A stretch of 64,000 bases of DNA, taken from assembly GCF_042658925.1 (NCBI RefSeq), contig NZ_JBHSRF010000039.1:17411-81410 (forward strand). Direction: 5' to 3'. The notes under the pieces are model-generated. The model saw only the letters and a list, made by a program, of their open reading frames with translations, was not told where the DNA came from and ran no database searches. The first letter of the stretch is position 1; each line of letters opens with the position of its first letter. Made by a program: the position numbers and the translations under genes. The stretch comes from Sphaerisporangium aureirubrum. Its GTDB lineage: Bacteria > Actinomycetota > Actinomycetes > Streptosporangiales > Streptosporangiaceae. Positions 7,922 through 16,768 of the stretch are shown here, in pieces.

Positions 7922-8725
7922 TTGCCGAACACGCATGCCGGGGCCCGCGCCGTCGACATCTCGGTGGCGGCGCCCGCGTACAACGAGGCGGACACCATCG
8001 CGGCGGCGGTGACGGAGTGGCGCGACTACCTGGAGCGGCACCCGGCGGTCGGCACGTGGGAGATCGTCGTGTGCGACGACGGGAGCACCGACGCGACCGG
8101 AGCCATCCTCGCGGCCCTGCGGGCCGACTGCCCCGAGCTCGTCGTCGTCTCGTTCGACCGCAATCGGGGCGCGGGCGCCGCGATCGCCGCCGCGATCGCC
8201 CGCACCCGGCTGGACTGGGTCGTGCTGCTCGACTCGGACGGCCAGTTCCCGATAGCCAATCTCGACGCGTTCATCCCGCGCATCCAGGCCGGTGAGGTGC
8301 TCGCCTTCTCCGGCGCCCGGATCAGGAAGGCCGACGGCCTGCCGTACCGGTGGGGATCGGCGGCCAGCGGCGCGGTCAGCAACGCCCTGCTCCGCACCCG
8401 CTACCGCGACTTCAACTCGATCTTCAAGGTGGTCAGCGGCCCGCTGTTCCGCGCCCTGCCGCTGGAGTCCGGCGGGATGAACTGCTCGACGGAGATCACC
8501 GCGAGGGTCGCCGAGCTGGGCCACACCTGGATGGAGCTTCCCATCGAGCACCGCGAGCGCGGCGGCGGCCGTCGCGGGTGGCGATTCTGGAAGGGGGCGC
8601 GGGACCGGGCCCTGTTCGTGGGCTACGTGGGATACCGCAACTGGCTGCTGCGCCGGGGCGTGCTGCGCGCGCCGGGGGCGCCGCCGCGGCCGGTGAAGTC
8701 CCGTGTGACGGAGGAAACCCGATGA
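7922..8725 (+). CDS. Glycosyltransferase family 2
   Basis: A 267-residue GT-A fold glycosyltransferase resembling dolichyl/polyprenyl-phosphate sugar synthases. The N-terminal nucleotide-binding strand is VAAPAYNEADT, then CDDGSTDATG, and LLDSDGQFP supplies the DxD-type metal site (about residues 100-106). No clear membrane span is present, so it would act on the cytoplasmic face of the membrane, transferring a sugar from a nucleotide donor to a lipid phosphate or growing glycan. The start is TTG at 7922, preceded by a strong GGGAGGTGAG site. Its stop overlaps the start of the CofD-like gene (ATGA at 8722-8725). Confidence 0.85.
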   Translation: MPNTHAGARAVDISVAAPAYNEADTIAAAVTEWRDYLERHPAVGTWEIVVCDDGSTDATGAILAALRADCPELVVVSFDRNRGAGAAIAAAIARTRLDWVVLLDSDGQFPIANLDAFIPRIQAGEVLAFSGARIRKADGLPYRWGSAASGAVSNALLRTRYRDFNSIFKVVSGPLFRALPLESGGMNCSTEITARVAELGHTWMELPIEHRERGGGRRGWRFWKGARDRALFVGYVGYRNWLLRRGVLRAPGAPPRPVKSRVTEETR

Positions 8726-9990
8726 GCACTCGTCCACGCCCCCTGAGCGCGGTCACGATGTTCAGCGGGGGGCGCGGCGGGGCCAGCATCGCGCGCAGGT
8801 TGCTGAGCATCCCCGGGCTCGGCCTGTCCCTGGTGATCAACGGGTACGACAACGGGCTGTCCACCGGCGCGCTGCGACGCTACCTCCCGGGGATGCTCGG
8901 GCCGTCCGACTTCCGCAAGAACTGCCTGCTCCACCTCGACCGCGGCGATCCGCAGCAGGCCGCGCTGATGTCCGTCCTCGAACATCGCCTGCCGGCCGGG
9001 ATCACGCCGGAGCGCCTCGGGGACCTCATCGACGAGATCGCCTCGTCCGGGCGGCGCGCGGGCCGTCCGCCGTCCGGCACGCCGTTCGACGCGCTGCGGC
9101 CGGAGGCGCGCGAGGAGATCACGCGGGACCTGCGCCTGTTCGCGCGCCGGCTCGGCGCGAAGCCGTACGGGATCGACCTGTCCGACTGCGCGCTCGGCAA
9201 CCTCGTGTTCGCCGGTGCGTACCTCCGCACGGGGGAGGACTTCAACGCCGCCGTCCGCTCCTGCGCCCGCACGTTCGGCTCCCCGGTCCGGCTGCTGAAC
9301 GTGACCGGCGGCGAGAACGCCTTCCTCGCCGCGCTCAAGCGGGACGGCCGCCTCCTGGCCGACGAGGCCGACATCGTCGCGCCGCAGGACGACGAGGCGA
9401 TCACCGACCTGTTCCTGCTCCGTCAGCCGATCGGCCCCCGGTGCCGGGCCGAGCTGGAGGCGCTGCCCGCCGCGGGGGTGCGGGAGGTCCTGGCCCGCCA
9501 CCGCGCCGACGTCACGCCGAGCCCGGAGGCGCTGGACGCCATCAGGGACACCGACCTGCTCGTGTACGGGCCGGGCACCCCGCACTCGTCGCTGCTGCCG
9601 AGCTACCTGACGCCAGGCGTCACGGACGCGATCGCGGCGAGCCGGGCCGTGGCCAAGGTGTTCGTCGTCAACACCCGGGACGACCACGACATCCAGGGGC
9701 TGACCGCGCCCGATCTGGTCGACCTCACCCTGACCTACCTCGGCGACCCCCGCAACGAGCGGCGCACCGTCACCCATGTCCTGTGTCCCCGCCCCGTCCC
9801 GCCGTCGGACGGCCTGCCGCCGGTGCCCCCGGTGCCGCGAGCCGTGATCGACTGCGGCGAGTGGGCCGGGGCGCGGTGGGTCACGGCCGACCTGGAGGAC
9901 CCCGGCCGTCCGGGCGTGCACGGCGGACGCAGCACGGTCGACGCCCTGACGGCCATCTGCGGCGAGGCGGCACTGGCGGGAGCCGAGTGA
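8722..9990 (+). CDS. CofD/YvcK-superfamily protein (2-phospho-L-lactate transferase-like)
   Basis: A 422-residue member of the CofD/YvcK superfamily. The N-terminal glycine loop FSGGRGGAS (about residues 14-22) and the downstream YGPGTPHSSLLPSYL are the nucleotide- or phosphate-binding signatures of the fold; ALGNLVFAGAYL and LLNVTGGEN are also characteristic. CofD transfers a phospholactyl group from an activated nucleotide to Fo in F420 synthesis, whereas YvcK binds UDP-sugars and affects cell-wall metabolism. This copy is not beside rapZ/whiA (YvcK context) or cofE (F420 context). It is coupled by 4-base overlaps to GT2, HAD and nucleotidyltransferase genes. A dedicated transferase for an activated hydroxy-acid or phospho group on a glycan is inference. 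Confidence 0.78.
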   Translation: MSTRPRPLSAVTMFSGGRGGASIARRLLSIPGLGLSLVINGYDNGLSTGALRRYLPGMLGPSDFRKNCLLHLDRGDPQQAALMSVLEHRLPAGITPERLGDLIDEIASSGRRAGRPPSGTPFDALRPEAREEITRDLRLFARRLGAKPYGIDLSDCALGNLVFAGAYLRTGEDFNAAVRSCARTFGSPVRLLNVTGGENAFLAALKRDGRLLADEADIVAPQDDEAITDLFLLRQPIGPRCRAELEALPAAGVREVLARHRADVTPSPEALDAIRDTDLLVYGPGTPHSSLLPSYLTPGVTDAIAASRAVAKVFVVNTRDDHDIQGLTAPDLVDLTLTYLGDPRNERRTVTHVLCPRPVPPSDGLPPVPPVPRAVIDCGEWAGARWVTADLEDPGRPGVHGGRSTVDALTAICGEAALAGAE

Positions 9991-10652
9991 CCCCGTCGCG
10001 GGCCGGTGAGGTCGCCGGCCGCCGGACCTGGCTGTTCGACCTCGACGGCACGCTCGTGGACTCGTGCCCGGCGCACGAGTCCGCGTTCCGCCAGGCGATC
10101 ACGGAGATCGCGCCCGGCGCGCTCGCCTCGTTCCGGTACGCCGCCCACGCCGGCGCGAGCACCGCCGAGGTGGCGTCGCACCTGGTCCCCGGCGACCCCG
10201 TCGCGGCCGGGCGGCTGGCCCGGCGCAAGCAGCGGCTCTACCGCGAGTACGCCGAGGCGGGAGCGGTCGCCGTGCTGCCCGGCGCCCGCCGCCTCCTGGA
10301 GCGCCTCACGGAGGACGGTCGCACGGTGTACCTGGTCACCGGCGGCAGCCGCGGGTCGGTCGAGCGGGTCCTGGCGGCCTGCTCCCTCGGCGGCTACTTC
10401 CGGGCCGTGCTCACCAGCGACGACGTCCCGGTGAGCAAGCCCGATCCGCTGTTCTACGCGTACGCCTGCCGTCGCTGGGCCGTCGACCCGGCCGGCGCCG
10501 TGGCCGTGGAGGACTCCGCGCACGGGGTGGCGTCCGCGGTCGGCGCCGGGCTGGTGACGCTCCAGGTCCACGGCGCCGAGCCCGCGGCGGGGGCGATCGC
10601 CGTATCGGACCTCGACGAGATCGTGTCCCTCTTCCACCAGGAGCAGCGGTGA
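9987..10652 (+). CDS. HAD-superfamily hydrolase (phosphoglycolate phosphatase-like)
   Basis: A 221-residue haloacid dehalogenase-type phosphatase. Motif I is FDLDGTLVDS with the nucleophilic Asp, motif II is VTGGSRG, motif III is the Lys of SKPDP and motif IV is VEDS. An alpha-helical cap lies between motifs I and II. It would hydrolyse a small phosphate ester in the cytoplasm, probably a precursor of the nucleotide-activated donor made by the next gene. GTG at 9987 overlaps the CofD-like stop (GTGA), and its own stop overlaps the following start the same way. Confidence 0.85.
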   Translation: MTPSRAGEVAGRRTWLFDLDGTLVDSCPAHESAFRQAITEIAPGALASFRYAAHAGASTAEVASHLVPGDPVAAGRLARRKQRLYREYAEAGAVAVLPGARRLLERLTEDGRTVYLVTGGSRGSVERVLAACSLGGYFRAVLTSDDVPVSKPDPLFYAYACRRWAVDPAGAVAVEDSAHGVASAVGAGLVTLQVHGAEPAAGAIAVSDLDEIVSLFHQEQR

Positions 10653-11422
10653 GTGAGCGCGTCTGCGCGGTGATCCCGGCGGCCGGTCGTGGCACCCGGC
10701 TCGGTTTCGGCATCCCGAAGATCATGGTCGAGATCGCCGGCGGCGTCACCGTCTGGCACCTGCTCCACCGGCGGCTGCGGCCCCGGGTCGAGCACGTCCA
10801 CGTCGTCGTCTCCCCCGAAGGCGAGGCACCGTTCCGGGACCTCGCGGCCGAGGAGATCGGGAGCGGCGCCGTCTCGGTGAGCGTCCAGGACGAGCCGACC
10901 GGCATGGGAGGAGCCATCTTCGGCGCCGCCCCGTACTGGGAGCCGTACGACGCGATCCTCGTGGTCTGGGGTGACCAGGCGAACCTGTCCCCGGCGACCG
11001 TCCGCCGCGTCGTGGCCGCCCACCGGGGGGCCGGGCTCACGATTCCGCTGGTGCCGATGGCGGATCCGTACGTCGAGTACGAGATCGCCGGCTCCGCGCT
11101 CGTACGGGTGCGGCAGTCGCGCGAGGGCGACGAGTGCCGCCCCGGCGGGCTCAGCGACGTCGGCGTGTTCTGCCTCGGCACGGACGGGCTGCGGGAGGAG
11201 TGGACGCGCTATCTGCGGGATGCCACCCCGGGCGCCGCCACCGGCGAGGTCAACTTCCTGCCGTTCCTTCCCTGCCTGTCGCGGGCCGCCGGACGGCCGC
11301 TGACCGTGGTGCCGGTGGACGACCCCGGCGAGGCGCGCGGCATCAACACCCAGGCCGACCTCGACTTCGCCCGGCAGGCGTACCTGCGAGACACGCAGGC
11401 CGGCGGCCGATGCGCGAGCTGA
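10649..11422 (+). CDS. Nucleotidyltransferase (sugar-phosphate or related NTP transferase)
   Basis: A 257-residue NTP-transferase with the signature VIPAAGRGTRLG and a following lysine (IPKIMVEI), as in GlmU, RmlA and IspD families. WGDQANL supplies the metal-binding Asp and SDVGVFCL the sugar-side region. It is expected to form an NDP- or CDP-activated donor from a phosphorylated precursor. The pairing with a HAD phosphatase, a CofD-like transferase and three glycosyltransferases suggests donor synthesis for this operon. GTG at 10649 is coupled to the HAD stop. The base and the sugar or hydroxy acid used cannot be read from the sequence. Confidence 0.8.
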   Translation: MSERVCAVIPAAGRGTRLGFGIPKIMVEIAGGVTVWHLLHRRLRPRVEHVHVVVSPEGEAPFRDLAAEEIGSGAVSVSVQDEPTGMGGAIFGAAPYWEPYDAILVVWGDQANLSPATVRRVVAAHRGAGLTIPLVPMADPYVEYEIAGSALVRVRQSREGDECRPGGLSDVGVFCLGTDGLREEWTRYLRDATPGAATGEVNFLPFLPCLSRAAGRPLTVVPVDDPGEARGINTQADLDFARQAYLRDTQAGGRCAS

Positions 11423-12687
11423 CGGCCCGGCCGCGCCCCGTCTACGTCGTCTGCGCCGAGGCGCCGCCGGACGTCGTCGGCGGGCTCGGGCGGTACGCCG
11501 AGCGGATGATGGCCGCCATGCGGCATCTCGGCACGCCCGTCGAGGTGTTCGGGGCCACCGCGCGGCACGTGGCGCCCCGGACGGAGCGGATGGGCGACGT
11601 CACGCTGCACCGGGTGCGCACACCCGGCGGAGGCCGGGCCGAGGGCCGCGCCGGGGGCGTCACCCGGGCGCCGGCGGCCGTCCTGCGCGTCGCCCGCGTG
11701 ATCGGGATGCTCGTGTTCAACGTGCGCGTCGCGGCCCGCGTCATCAGGGCCGGCGCCGGGCCGTCGGGGTCGGTCGTCGCCGTGCACGACTGGATGGGCT
11801 GCGTCGCCGGGATCCTCTGCCGGGTGCTGGCCCGCACCCCGGTGGTGTTCCACGTCCACACCCGTGAGCTCAACGCCGCCCCCGCCCGGCGCCGATCCGC
11901 GGTGGCGGCCGGCATCGCCGCGCTGGAGACCGCCCAGGCGCGGATGGCATGCCTGATCGTGGTGCCGAGCGCCGGGATGCGCGACGATCTCGTGGCGTGC
12001 GGATGGCCGCCCGGCCGGCTGCGGGTCATCCCGCACGGCTTCGAGGACCCCGAGCTGTCGCGGCTGGCCGGTCTCACCGGCGACGAGCGCGACCGGCTCC
12101 GCGAGGCGGTCCGGCGCCGCTACCTGCCCGGCGGCGACGGACGGCTCGTGGTGTTCGCCGGCCGGCTGTCGCCGCACAAGGGCGTCCGCACACTGATCCG
12201 GGCGGCCCCGCTGATCGCCGGGAAGCGCGACGACGTGCGGATCGTGCTCATCGGCGCGCAGGCTCCACGCACCGACGAGAACGCGGAGGTGGCGCGGCTG
12301 ATCGACGAGACGGGCGCAGGCCGCCACGTGATCGCCGGGTACCGCTTCCTGAGCTCCGCCGAGGTGTTCGCCCATTTCCTGGCCGCCGACGTGTGCGCGT
12401 TCCCGTCCACGTACGAGCCGTTCGGCCTGGTCGCGGTCGAGGCGATGGCGCTGGCCCGGCCCGTGGTCGTCGGCCCCGGCTACTCCCCGGAGGTGGTGGG
12501 GGACGGCGCGGTCCGGTGCGAGCACGACTCGCCGGAGGAGCTGGCCGGCGCGCTGCTGCGGTGCCTGGACGACCGGCGGGCCGCGTCCCGGCTCGGCGCG
12601 CGCGGCGCCGCTCACGTCCGCGAGCGGTACACGTGGGCACGGACGGCCGAGCTCACCCTGGCGGCGTACGCCGAGCTGGCCCGGTGA
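11410..12687 (+). CDS. Glycosyltransferase family 4
   Basis: A 425-residue GT-B fold enzyme. The acceptor domain has the GGLGRYAERM glycine motif near residue 25 and VVFHVHTREL. The donor domain has VVFAGRLSPHKGVRTLI and the EX7E-type motif YEPFGLVAVEAMALARPVV, which binds the nucleotide sugar with retaining chemistry. It is cytoplasmic or peripheral. It starts 13 bases before the nucleotidyltransferase stop. It is similar in plan to the GT4 at 13988, and the two together suggest successive sugar additions to one glycan. Confidence 0.87.
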   Translation: MRELTARPRPVYVVCAEAPPDVVGGLGRYAERMMAAMRHLGTPVEVFGATARHVAPRTERMGDVTLHRVRTPGGGRAEGRAGGVTRAPAAVLRVARVIGMLVFNVRVAARVIRAGAGPSGSVVAVHDWMGCVAGILCRVLARTPVVFHVHTRELNAAPARRRSAVAAGIAALETAQARMACLIVVPSAGMRDDLVACGWPPGRLRVIPHGFEDPELSRLAGLTGDERDRLREAVRRRYLPGGDGRLVVFAGRLSPHKGVRTLIRAAPLIAGKRDDVRIVLIGAQAPRTDENAEVARLIDETGAGRHVIAGYRFLSSAEVFAHFLAADVCAFPSTYEPFGLVAVEAMALARPVVVGPGYSPEVVGDGAVRCEHDSPEELAGALLRCLDDRRAASRLGARGAAHVRERYTWARTAELTLAAYAELAR

Positions 12688-13991
12688 CGCGCCGCCGGCC
12701 GGCCGGGGACGTGCGCGCCCGCGTCGCGCGGGCCGTCGAGGGCCACCGCTGGGCGGCCGGGCCCACGCTCGTGAGCACCCTGGCCAGCGGCACCGCGGCG
12801 GCCACCACGCTGGTCATCGCCAGGGGGATCGGCGCCGCCGCGTTCGGCCACTTCACCCTCGTCCTGTCGATCGCGCTGATCGCCACCGTCGCCATGCTCA
12901 CCAGCCTCAACTACGTCATGTTCCAGGAGCTGCCGCGCGCCGAACCGGCGGACCGGCCGGCCCTGGTGACGACGGCGCTCTTCTCGACGCTGGTGCTCGG
13001 GACGGCCCTGTTCGCCGCCGGGATGCTGGCCGCGCCGCTGCTGACCGCGGCGCTCGGCGTCGACACCCGTACGCTCGCCTTCGGCCTGGCGCTGGCGCTG
13101 TCGATGACCGTTAACCAGCTCACCGAGAGCTTCCTGCGCGGGCTGAAGAGGTTCAGGCTCGTGGCCGCGCTCAAGCTGGCCGTCGCCGTCGCCTACCTGG
13201 CCGGTTCGGCGTACTGCCTGCTCGTGCTCGGGATCGTGGACGCCGAGGTGTATCTCGGCGCGCTCATCGTGACGAACCTCGTCTTCGCCGTCGTGGCCGT
13301 GGCCGGGTTCGAGGTGGCGCCGCGTTCCTGGTCGCCGGCCCTCGCGAGGTCGCTCTACCGGCACGGCGCGTACGTGACCGCCATCGCCACGTTCACCGCC
13401 GTGCTCTTCGGCGTCGACGTGATCTTCCTCAACCACTGGGCCGGGCGGGCCGACGTCGGGGTGTACTCCCTGTACAACGGCTTCCCCAAGCGGCTGCTCG
13501 GCGTGGTGTTCACCGACGGGATCGGCCTGGTGCTGCTGCCTATGCTGGCCACGACGGCCAAGCCCGCCCTGATGCGGAGGATTGCGCGGCTCGCGCCGTC
13601 CGTCGCGGGGGCCACGGCGGTCTTCTCCTTCGCGGCCAGCTTGGTGTTCTTTCTCGTGATGGGGAGGGAGTACCCGTACTCGGTGGGGCTGATGGCGCTG
13701 TCGGCCGTGGGCATCGGCGCGCACACCGTCTTCAACCTCTACTTCGTCGCCCTGTCGATGGACGGGGTGCGGGGCGCCAAGGTGTTCATCGCCTGCCTCG
13801 CCGCCGGGACGCCCGCCGCGCTCGCCTGCCAGGCGGTGTGCATCGCCTGGCAGGGGCTGATCGGAGGGCTGGTGGCGTTCGCCTTGAGCAATCTCATCCT
13901 GGTGGCCGTCGTGGCGGCCGCCGCCGGCCGGGTGTACCGGGCGGACGGCCCGGTGGCGGTCACCCCACTCACAGAGGAGGCCGATCGATGA
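12684..13991 (+). CDS. Wzx-type polysaccharide flippase (MOP superfamily)
   Basis: A 435-residue polytopic membrane protein with about 12 hydrophobic helices and the general plan of oligosaccharide flippases. It has TLVSTLASGTAAATTLVIAR as its first segment, the early RGIGAAAFG loop and long alternating Ala/Val/Leu spans. It would translocate a lipid-linked oligosaccharide across the membrane. GTG at 12684 overlaps the preceding GT4 stop (GTGA), and its stop overlaps the next GT4 start (ATGA). Its presence implies that the product of this operon is exported or displayed at the surface. Confidence 0.82.
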   Translation: MTRRRPAGDVRARVARAVEGHRWAAGPTLVSTLASGTAAATTLVIARGIGAAAFGHFTLVLSIALIATVAMLTSLNYVMFQELPRAEPADRPALVTTALFSTLVLGTALFAAGMLAAPLLTAALGVDTRTLAFGLALALSMTVNQLTESFLRGLKRFRLVAALKLAVAVAYLAGSAYCLLVLGIVDAEVYLGALIVTNLVFAVVAVAGFEVAPRSWSPALARSLYRHGAYVTAIATFTAVLFGVDVIFLNHWAGRADVGVYSLYNGFPKRLLGVVFTDGIGLVLLPMLATTAKPALMRRIARLAPSVAGATAVFSFAASLVFFLVMGREYPYSVGLMALSAVGIGAHTVFNLYFVALSMDGVRGAKVFIACLAAGTPAALACQAVCIAWQGLIGGLVAFALSNLILVAVVAAAAGRVYRADGPVAVTPLTEEADR

Positions 13992-15259
13992 GGATCGCCT
14001 GCGTCGTCAACCAGTACCCGCCGAACATCACCGCCGGGCTCGGCCGCTACGCCGAGCTGATGACGCCGTACCTGGCCCGCGACCACCGGCTGGCCGTCTT
14101 CACCCTCAACGACGGCCACCAGCCCGTGCACGAGCGGGGCGACGGCGTCACCGTCTACCGCCCGCTCGGCCGCGTCCTCGGCGCCATCGGCCGCCGCCGG
14201 CGGCTCAACCGCACCCGGGGCGCCGAGTTCGCCCTGCTCGCGCTGAACGTCGTGGTCAGCAACTGGCGGTACTTCCTGCGGCTGCGCCGTGCGGGCCGGG
14301 CCGGGCGGCCCGACCTGGTCGCCGTGCACGACTCGACGAACTTCCTGTGCGGACTGCTCTGCCACTACGTGCTGCGGCTGCCGGTCGTCTTCCACGTGCA
14401 CACCACCGAGTACGGCGTCGCGGCGCAGCGCACCGTCACCGACCCGCTGAACGTGTTCGCCGCCGTCGAGCGGTGGCTGGCGCGGATCTCCCGGCGGGTC
14501 GTCGTCGCCACCCCGGAGGTGCGCGCGGAGCTGGCCGCCGCGGGCTGGGACCGGACGCCGATCGACGTCGTGCGCCTCGGCGGCACGTACGAACGGGTGC
14601 TCGCCGACCCCGCGTTCGACCGCGACGGGCTCCGCGCGGGAGCCGCCGCCCTGCGGGCCCGGCTCGGCATCGCCGCCGGGGACCCGGTGCTGCTGTTCGT
14701 CGGCCGCATCGAACGGCAGAAGGGCGTCTATCCGCTGCTGGAGGCCATGCGGAAGATCGCGCCCGCCGTCCCCGGCCTGCGCCTGGTGATCGTGGGGGAG
14801 GGGGACGACGCGGGTGTGGCGCGGATCGTCGCCGAGACGGGCCTGGACGGCCGTGTCCTGACGTCCGGCGGGTTCGTCGACGGCAAGGCGCTCCTGGAGT
14901 TCTACGAGATGGCCGACGCCTGCGTCTTCCCCTCGCTCTTCGAGCCGTTCGGCCTGGTGGCCACCGAGGCGATGGCCCTGGCCAGACCCACGATCCTCGG
15001 CGACGGGTTCTCACGCCTCTTCCTCGGCGACCCCGCCCGCCCCGCCGTCCGTTTCGTACGGAGCGCCGACCCCGGCGACATCGCCCGCGTCGTGATCGAG
15101 GTCATGACGGACCCGGAGCTGCGCCGTACGCTCGGCGCCCGGGGAGAGAGCTTCGTCCGGGAGAGCCTCAGCTGGAGCAGAGCGGCCGACGAGACGCTCA
15201 CGGCCTACCGCGTCGCGCTCGGCACGGCAGGGGGGCGGGAACAGGGGGCGCGTGCGTAG
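13988..15259 (+). CDS. Glycosyltransferase family 4
   Basis: A 423-residue GT-B retaining glycosyltransferase. Visible motifs are NITAGLGRYAELM near residue 20, VVFHVHTTEYG, LFVGRIERQKGVYPLLEAM and FEPFGLVATEAMALARPT. ATG at 13988 has a GAGGAGG site and overlaps the flippase stop. It is the last gene of the operon. Its final 249 bases overlap, on the opposite strand, the C-terminal extension of the acyl-CoA ligase reading frame, and no terminator hairpin is evident between the two. Confidence 0.87.
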   Translation: MRIACVVNQYPPNITAGLGRYAELMTPYLARDHRLAVFTLNDGHQPVHERGDGVTVYRPLGRVLGAIGRRRRLNRTRGAEFALLALNVVVSNWRYFLRLRRAGRAGRPDLVAVHDSTNFLCGLLCHYVLRLPVVFHVHTTEYGVAAQRTVTDPLNVFAAVERWLARISRRVVVATPEVRAELAAAGWDRTPIDVVRLGGTYERVLADPAFDRDGLRAGAAALRARLGIAAGDPVLLFVGRIERQKGVYPLLEAMRKIAPAVPGLRLVIVGEGDDAGVARIVAETGLDGRVLTSGGFVDGKALLEFYEMADACVFPSLFEPFGLVATEAMALARPTILGDGFSRLFLGDPARPAVRFVRSADPGDIARVVIEVMTDPELRRTLGARGESFVRESLSWSRAADETLTAYRVALGTAGGREQGARA

Positions 15260-16756
15260 TTCCGGTTTCCGGATCTTGCCTGAGCCTGTTCTCGGCAGCG
15301 CGTCCACGAAGTCGAAGTAGACCGGGATCTTGTACTTCGCGAGGCGGGAGCGGAGGAAGTCGCACAGGTGCGTGGGGGAGGGGGCGGAGCCGGGGCGGGG
15401 GACGACGAACACGCGGCCGACCTCGCCCCATTTGCCGTCGGGGACGCCGACCACGGCGGCCTCGGCGACGGCCGGGTGCTCGCAGAGCGCGGCCTCGACC
15501 TCGGCCGGGTAGACGTTCTCCCCGCCCGAGATGTACATGTCCTTCAGCCGGTCGACGATGTAGAGATGTCCCTCGTCGTCGAGGGTGGCGATGTCTCCGG
15601 AGTGGAACCAGCCGTCCTCGGTCAGCGCGGCGGCGGACATCTCGGGGTTGCGCCAGTAGCCGGAGGTGACGTTCGGGCCCTGGACGAGCACCTCGCCCGG
15701 CTCGCCGGCCGCCACGGGGGTGAGGTCGGGACGCACCACGCGCACGTTGGTGAAGAACGCCGGCACGCCGGCCGAGCCGACCTTGCGTACGCTCTCGCCT
15801 GCCTCAAGGAAGGTCGCGCCCGGCGAGGTCTCGGTCAGGCCGTACCCCTGGCAGAAGACCAGGCCCCGCTCCTGGTACGTGCGGATCAGCCCGACGGGGA
15901 TGGCCGCCCCGCCGGACATGAGGGTGCGCAGCGAGGACAGGTCGGCGTCGGCCCAGCGCGGGGACCGCGCGAACGCGGCGAACATCGCGGTGACCCCGAA
16001 CATCCAGGTGACGCGGTGCTTCTCGATGAGGTCGTAGCAGAGGTCCACGTCCCAGGCCGGCATGATCACCGAGCTCGCGCCCTTGAGGAAGGTCGGCAGC
16101 AGCGTCTGGGCGAGCGCCGCGACGTGGAAGAGCGGCGCGCTCACCAGCGTCACCTCGGTGCTCGCCACATCGACGCCGATCATCATGTTGTAGCAGTTCC
16201 ACACCAGGTTGGCGTGGCTGAGCATCGCCCCCTTGGGACGTCCCGTGGTCCCGGACGTGTACAGGATCAGGGCGATGTCGTCGAGCGCCACCGCGACGTC
16301 GATCGGCGTGGGATCGCCCTCCGACAACCAGGACTCGAACTCCTGCTGACCCGGCGCGGGCGACTCCAGCGCCACGACCGTGCGCGAGGCCGGCAGATTC
16401 GTCAGGCCGCGCACCACGGCGGTGGTCTCCGGCGCGTAGATGAGGGCCGAAGCCCCCGAGTCGTCCAGCATGTAGGCGATCTCGGGTGCCGCCAGCCGGG
16501 CGTTCAGCGGGACGAAGATCCCGCCGAGCAGATGGGTGGCGAACATGGTCTCGGCGAAGGCCACGTGGTTCGGGCCGAGGTAGGCGACCCGGTCCCCGGC
16601 CCGCACACCGGCCTCGCGCAGCCGTGACGAGAGCCGCGTCGTCCGCTCGTGAATCTCCGCGTAGCTGACCGACCGGCCCGCGAAGACGAACGCGGTGCGG
16701 TCCGGGCTCATCTGGGCCCGGCGGGCCGGCCAGCCTCCCAGCCCGGCGTTGAGCAT
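15011..16756 (-). CDS. Acyl-CoA synthetase (AMP-forming, class I ANL superfamily)
   Basis: A 581-residue acyl-CoA ligase that activates a carboxylic acid through an acyl-adenylate. Motifs are the P-loop YTSGTTGRPKG, GYGLTETSPG, the hinge region YIVDRLKDMYISGGENVYP and the C-terminal TGSGKIRK with the catalytic Lys. Family members normally end shortly after this lysine. Here about 80 further residues of low-complexity, charged sequence follow and lie antisense to the GT4 gene, which suggests loss of the original stop. ATG at 16756 is 12 bases downstream of the transporter stop, so the two genes are one unit. The substrate is unknown; context suggests an aromatic or branched acid. Confidence 0.85.
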   Translation of the reverse strand: MLNAGLGGWPARRAQMSPDRTAFVFAGRSVSYAEIHERTTRLSSRLREAGVRAGDRVAYLGPNHVAFAETMFATHLLGGIFVPLNARLAAPEIAYMLDDSGASALIYAPETTAVVRGLTNLPASRTVVALESPAPGQQEFESWLSEGDPTPIDVAVALDDIALILYTSGTTGRPKGAMLSHANLVWNCYNMMIGVDVASTEVTLVSAPLFHVAALAQTLLPTFLKGASSVIMPAWDVDLCYDLIEKHRVTWMFGVTAMFAAFARSPRWADADLSSLRTLMSGGAAIPVGLIRTYQERGLVFCQGYGLTETSPGATFLEAGESVRKVGSAGVPAFFTNVRVVRPDLTPVAAGEPGEVLVQGPNVTSGYWRNPEMSAAALTEDGWFHSGDIATLDDEGHLYIVDRLKDMYISGGENVYPAEVEAALCEHPAVAEAAVVGVPDGKWGEVGRVFVVPRPGSAPSPTHLCDFLRSRLAKYKIPVYFDFVDALPRTGSGKIRKPELRTRPLFPPPCRAERDAVGRERLVGRSAPAEALPDEALSPGAERTAQLRVRHDLDHDAGDVAGVGAPYETDGGAGGVAEEEA

Positions 16757-16768
16757 CGGTGGCCCCCG

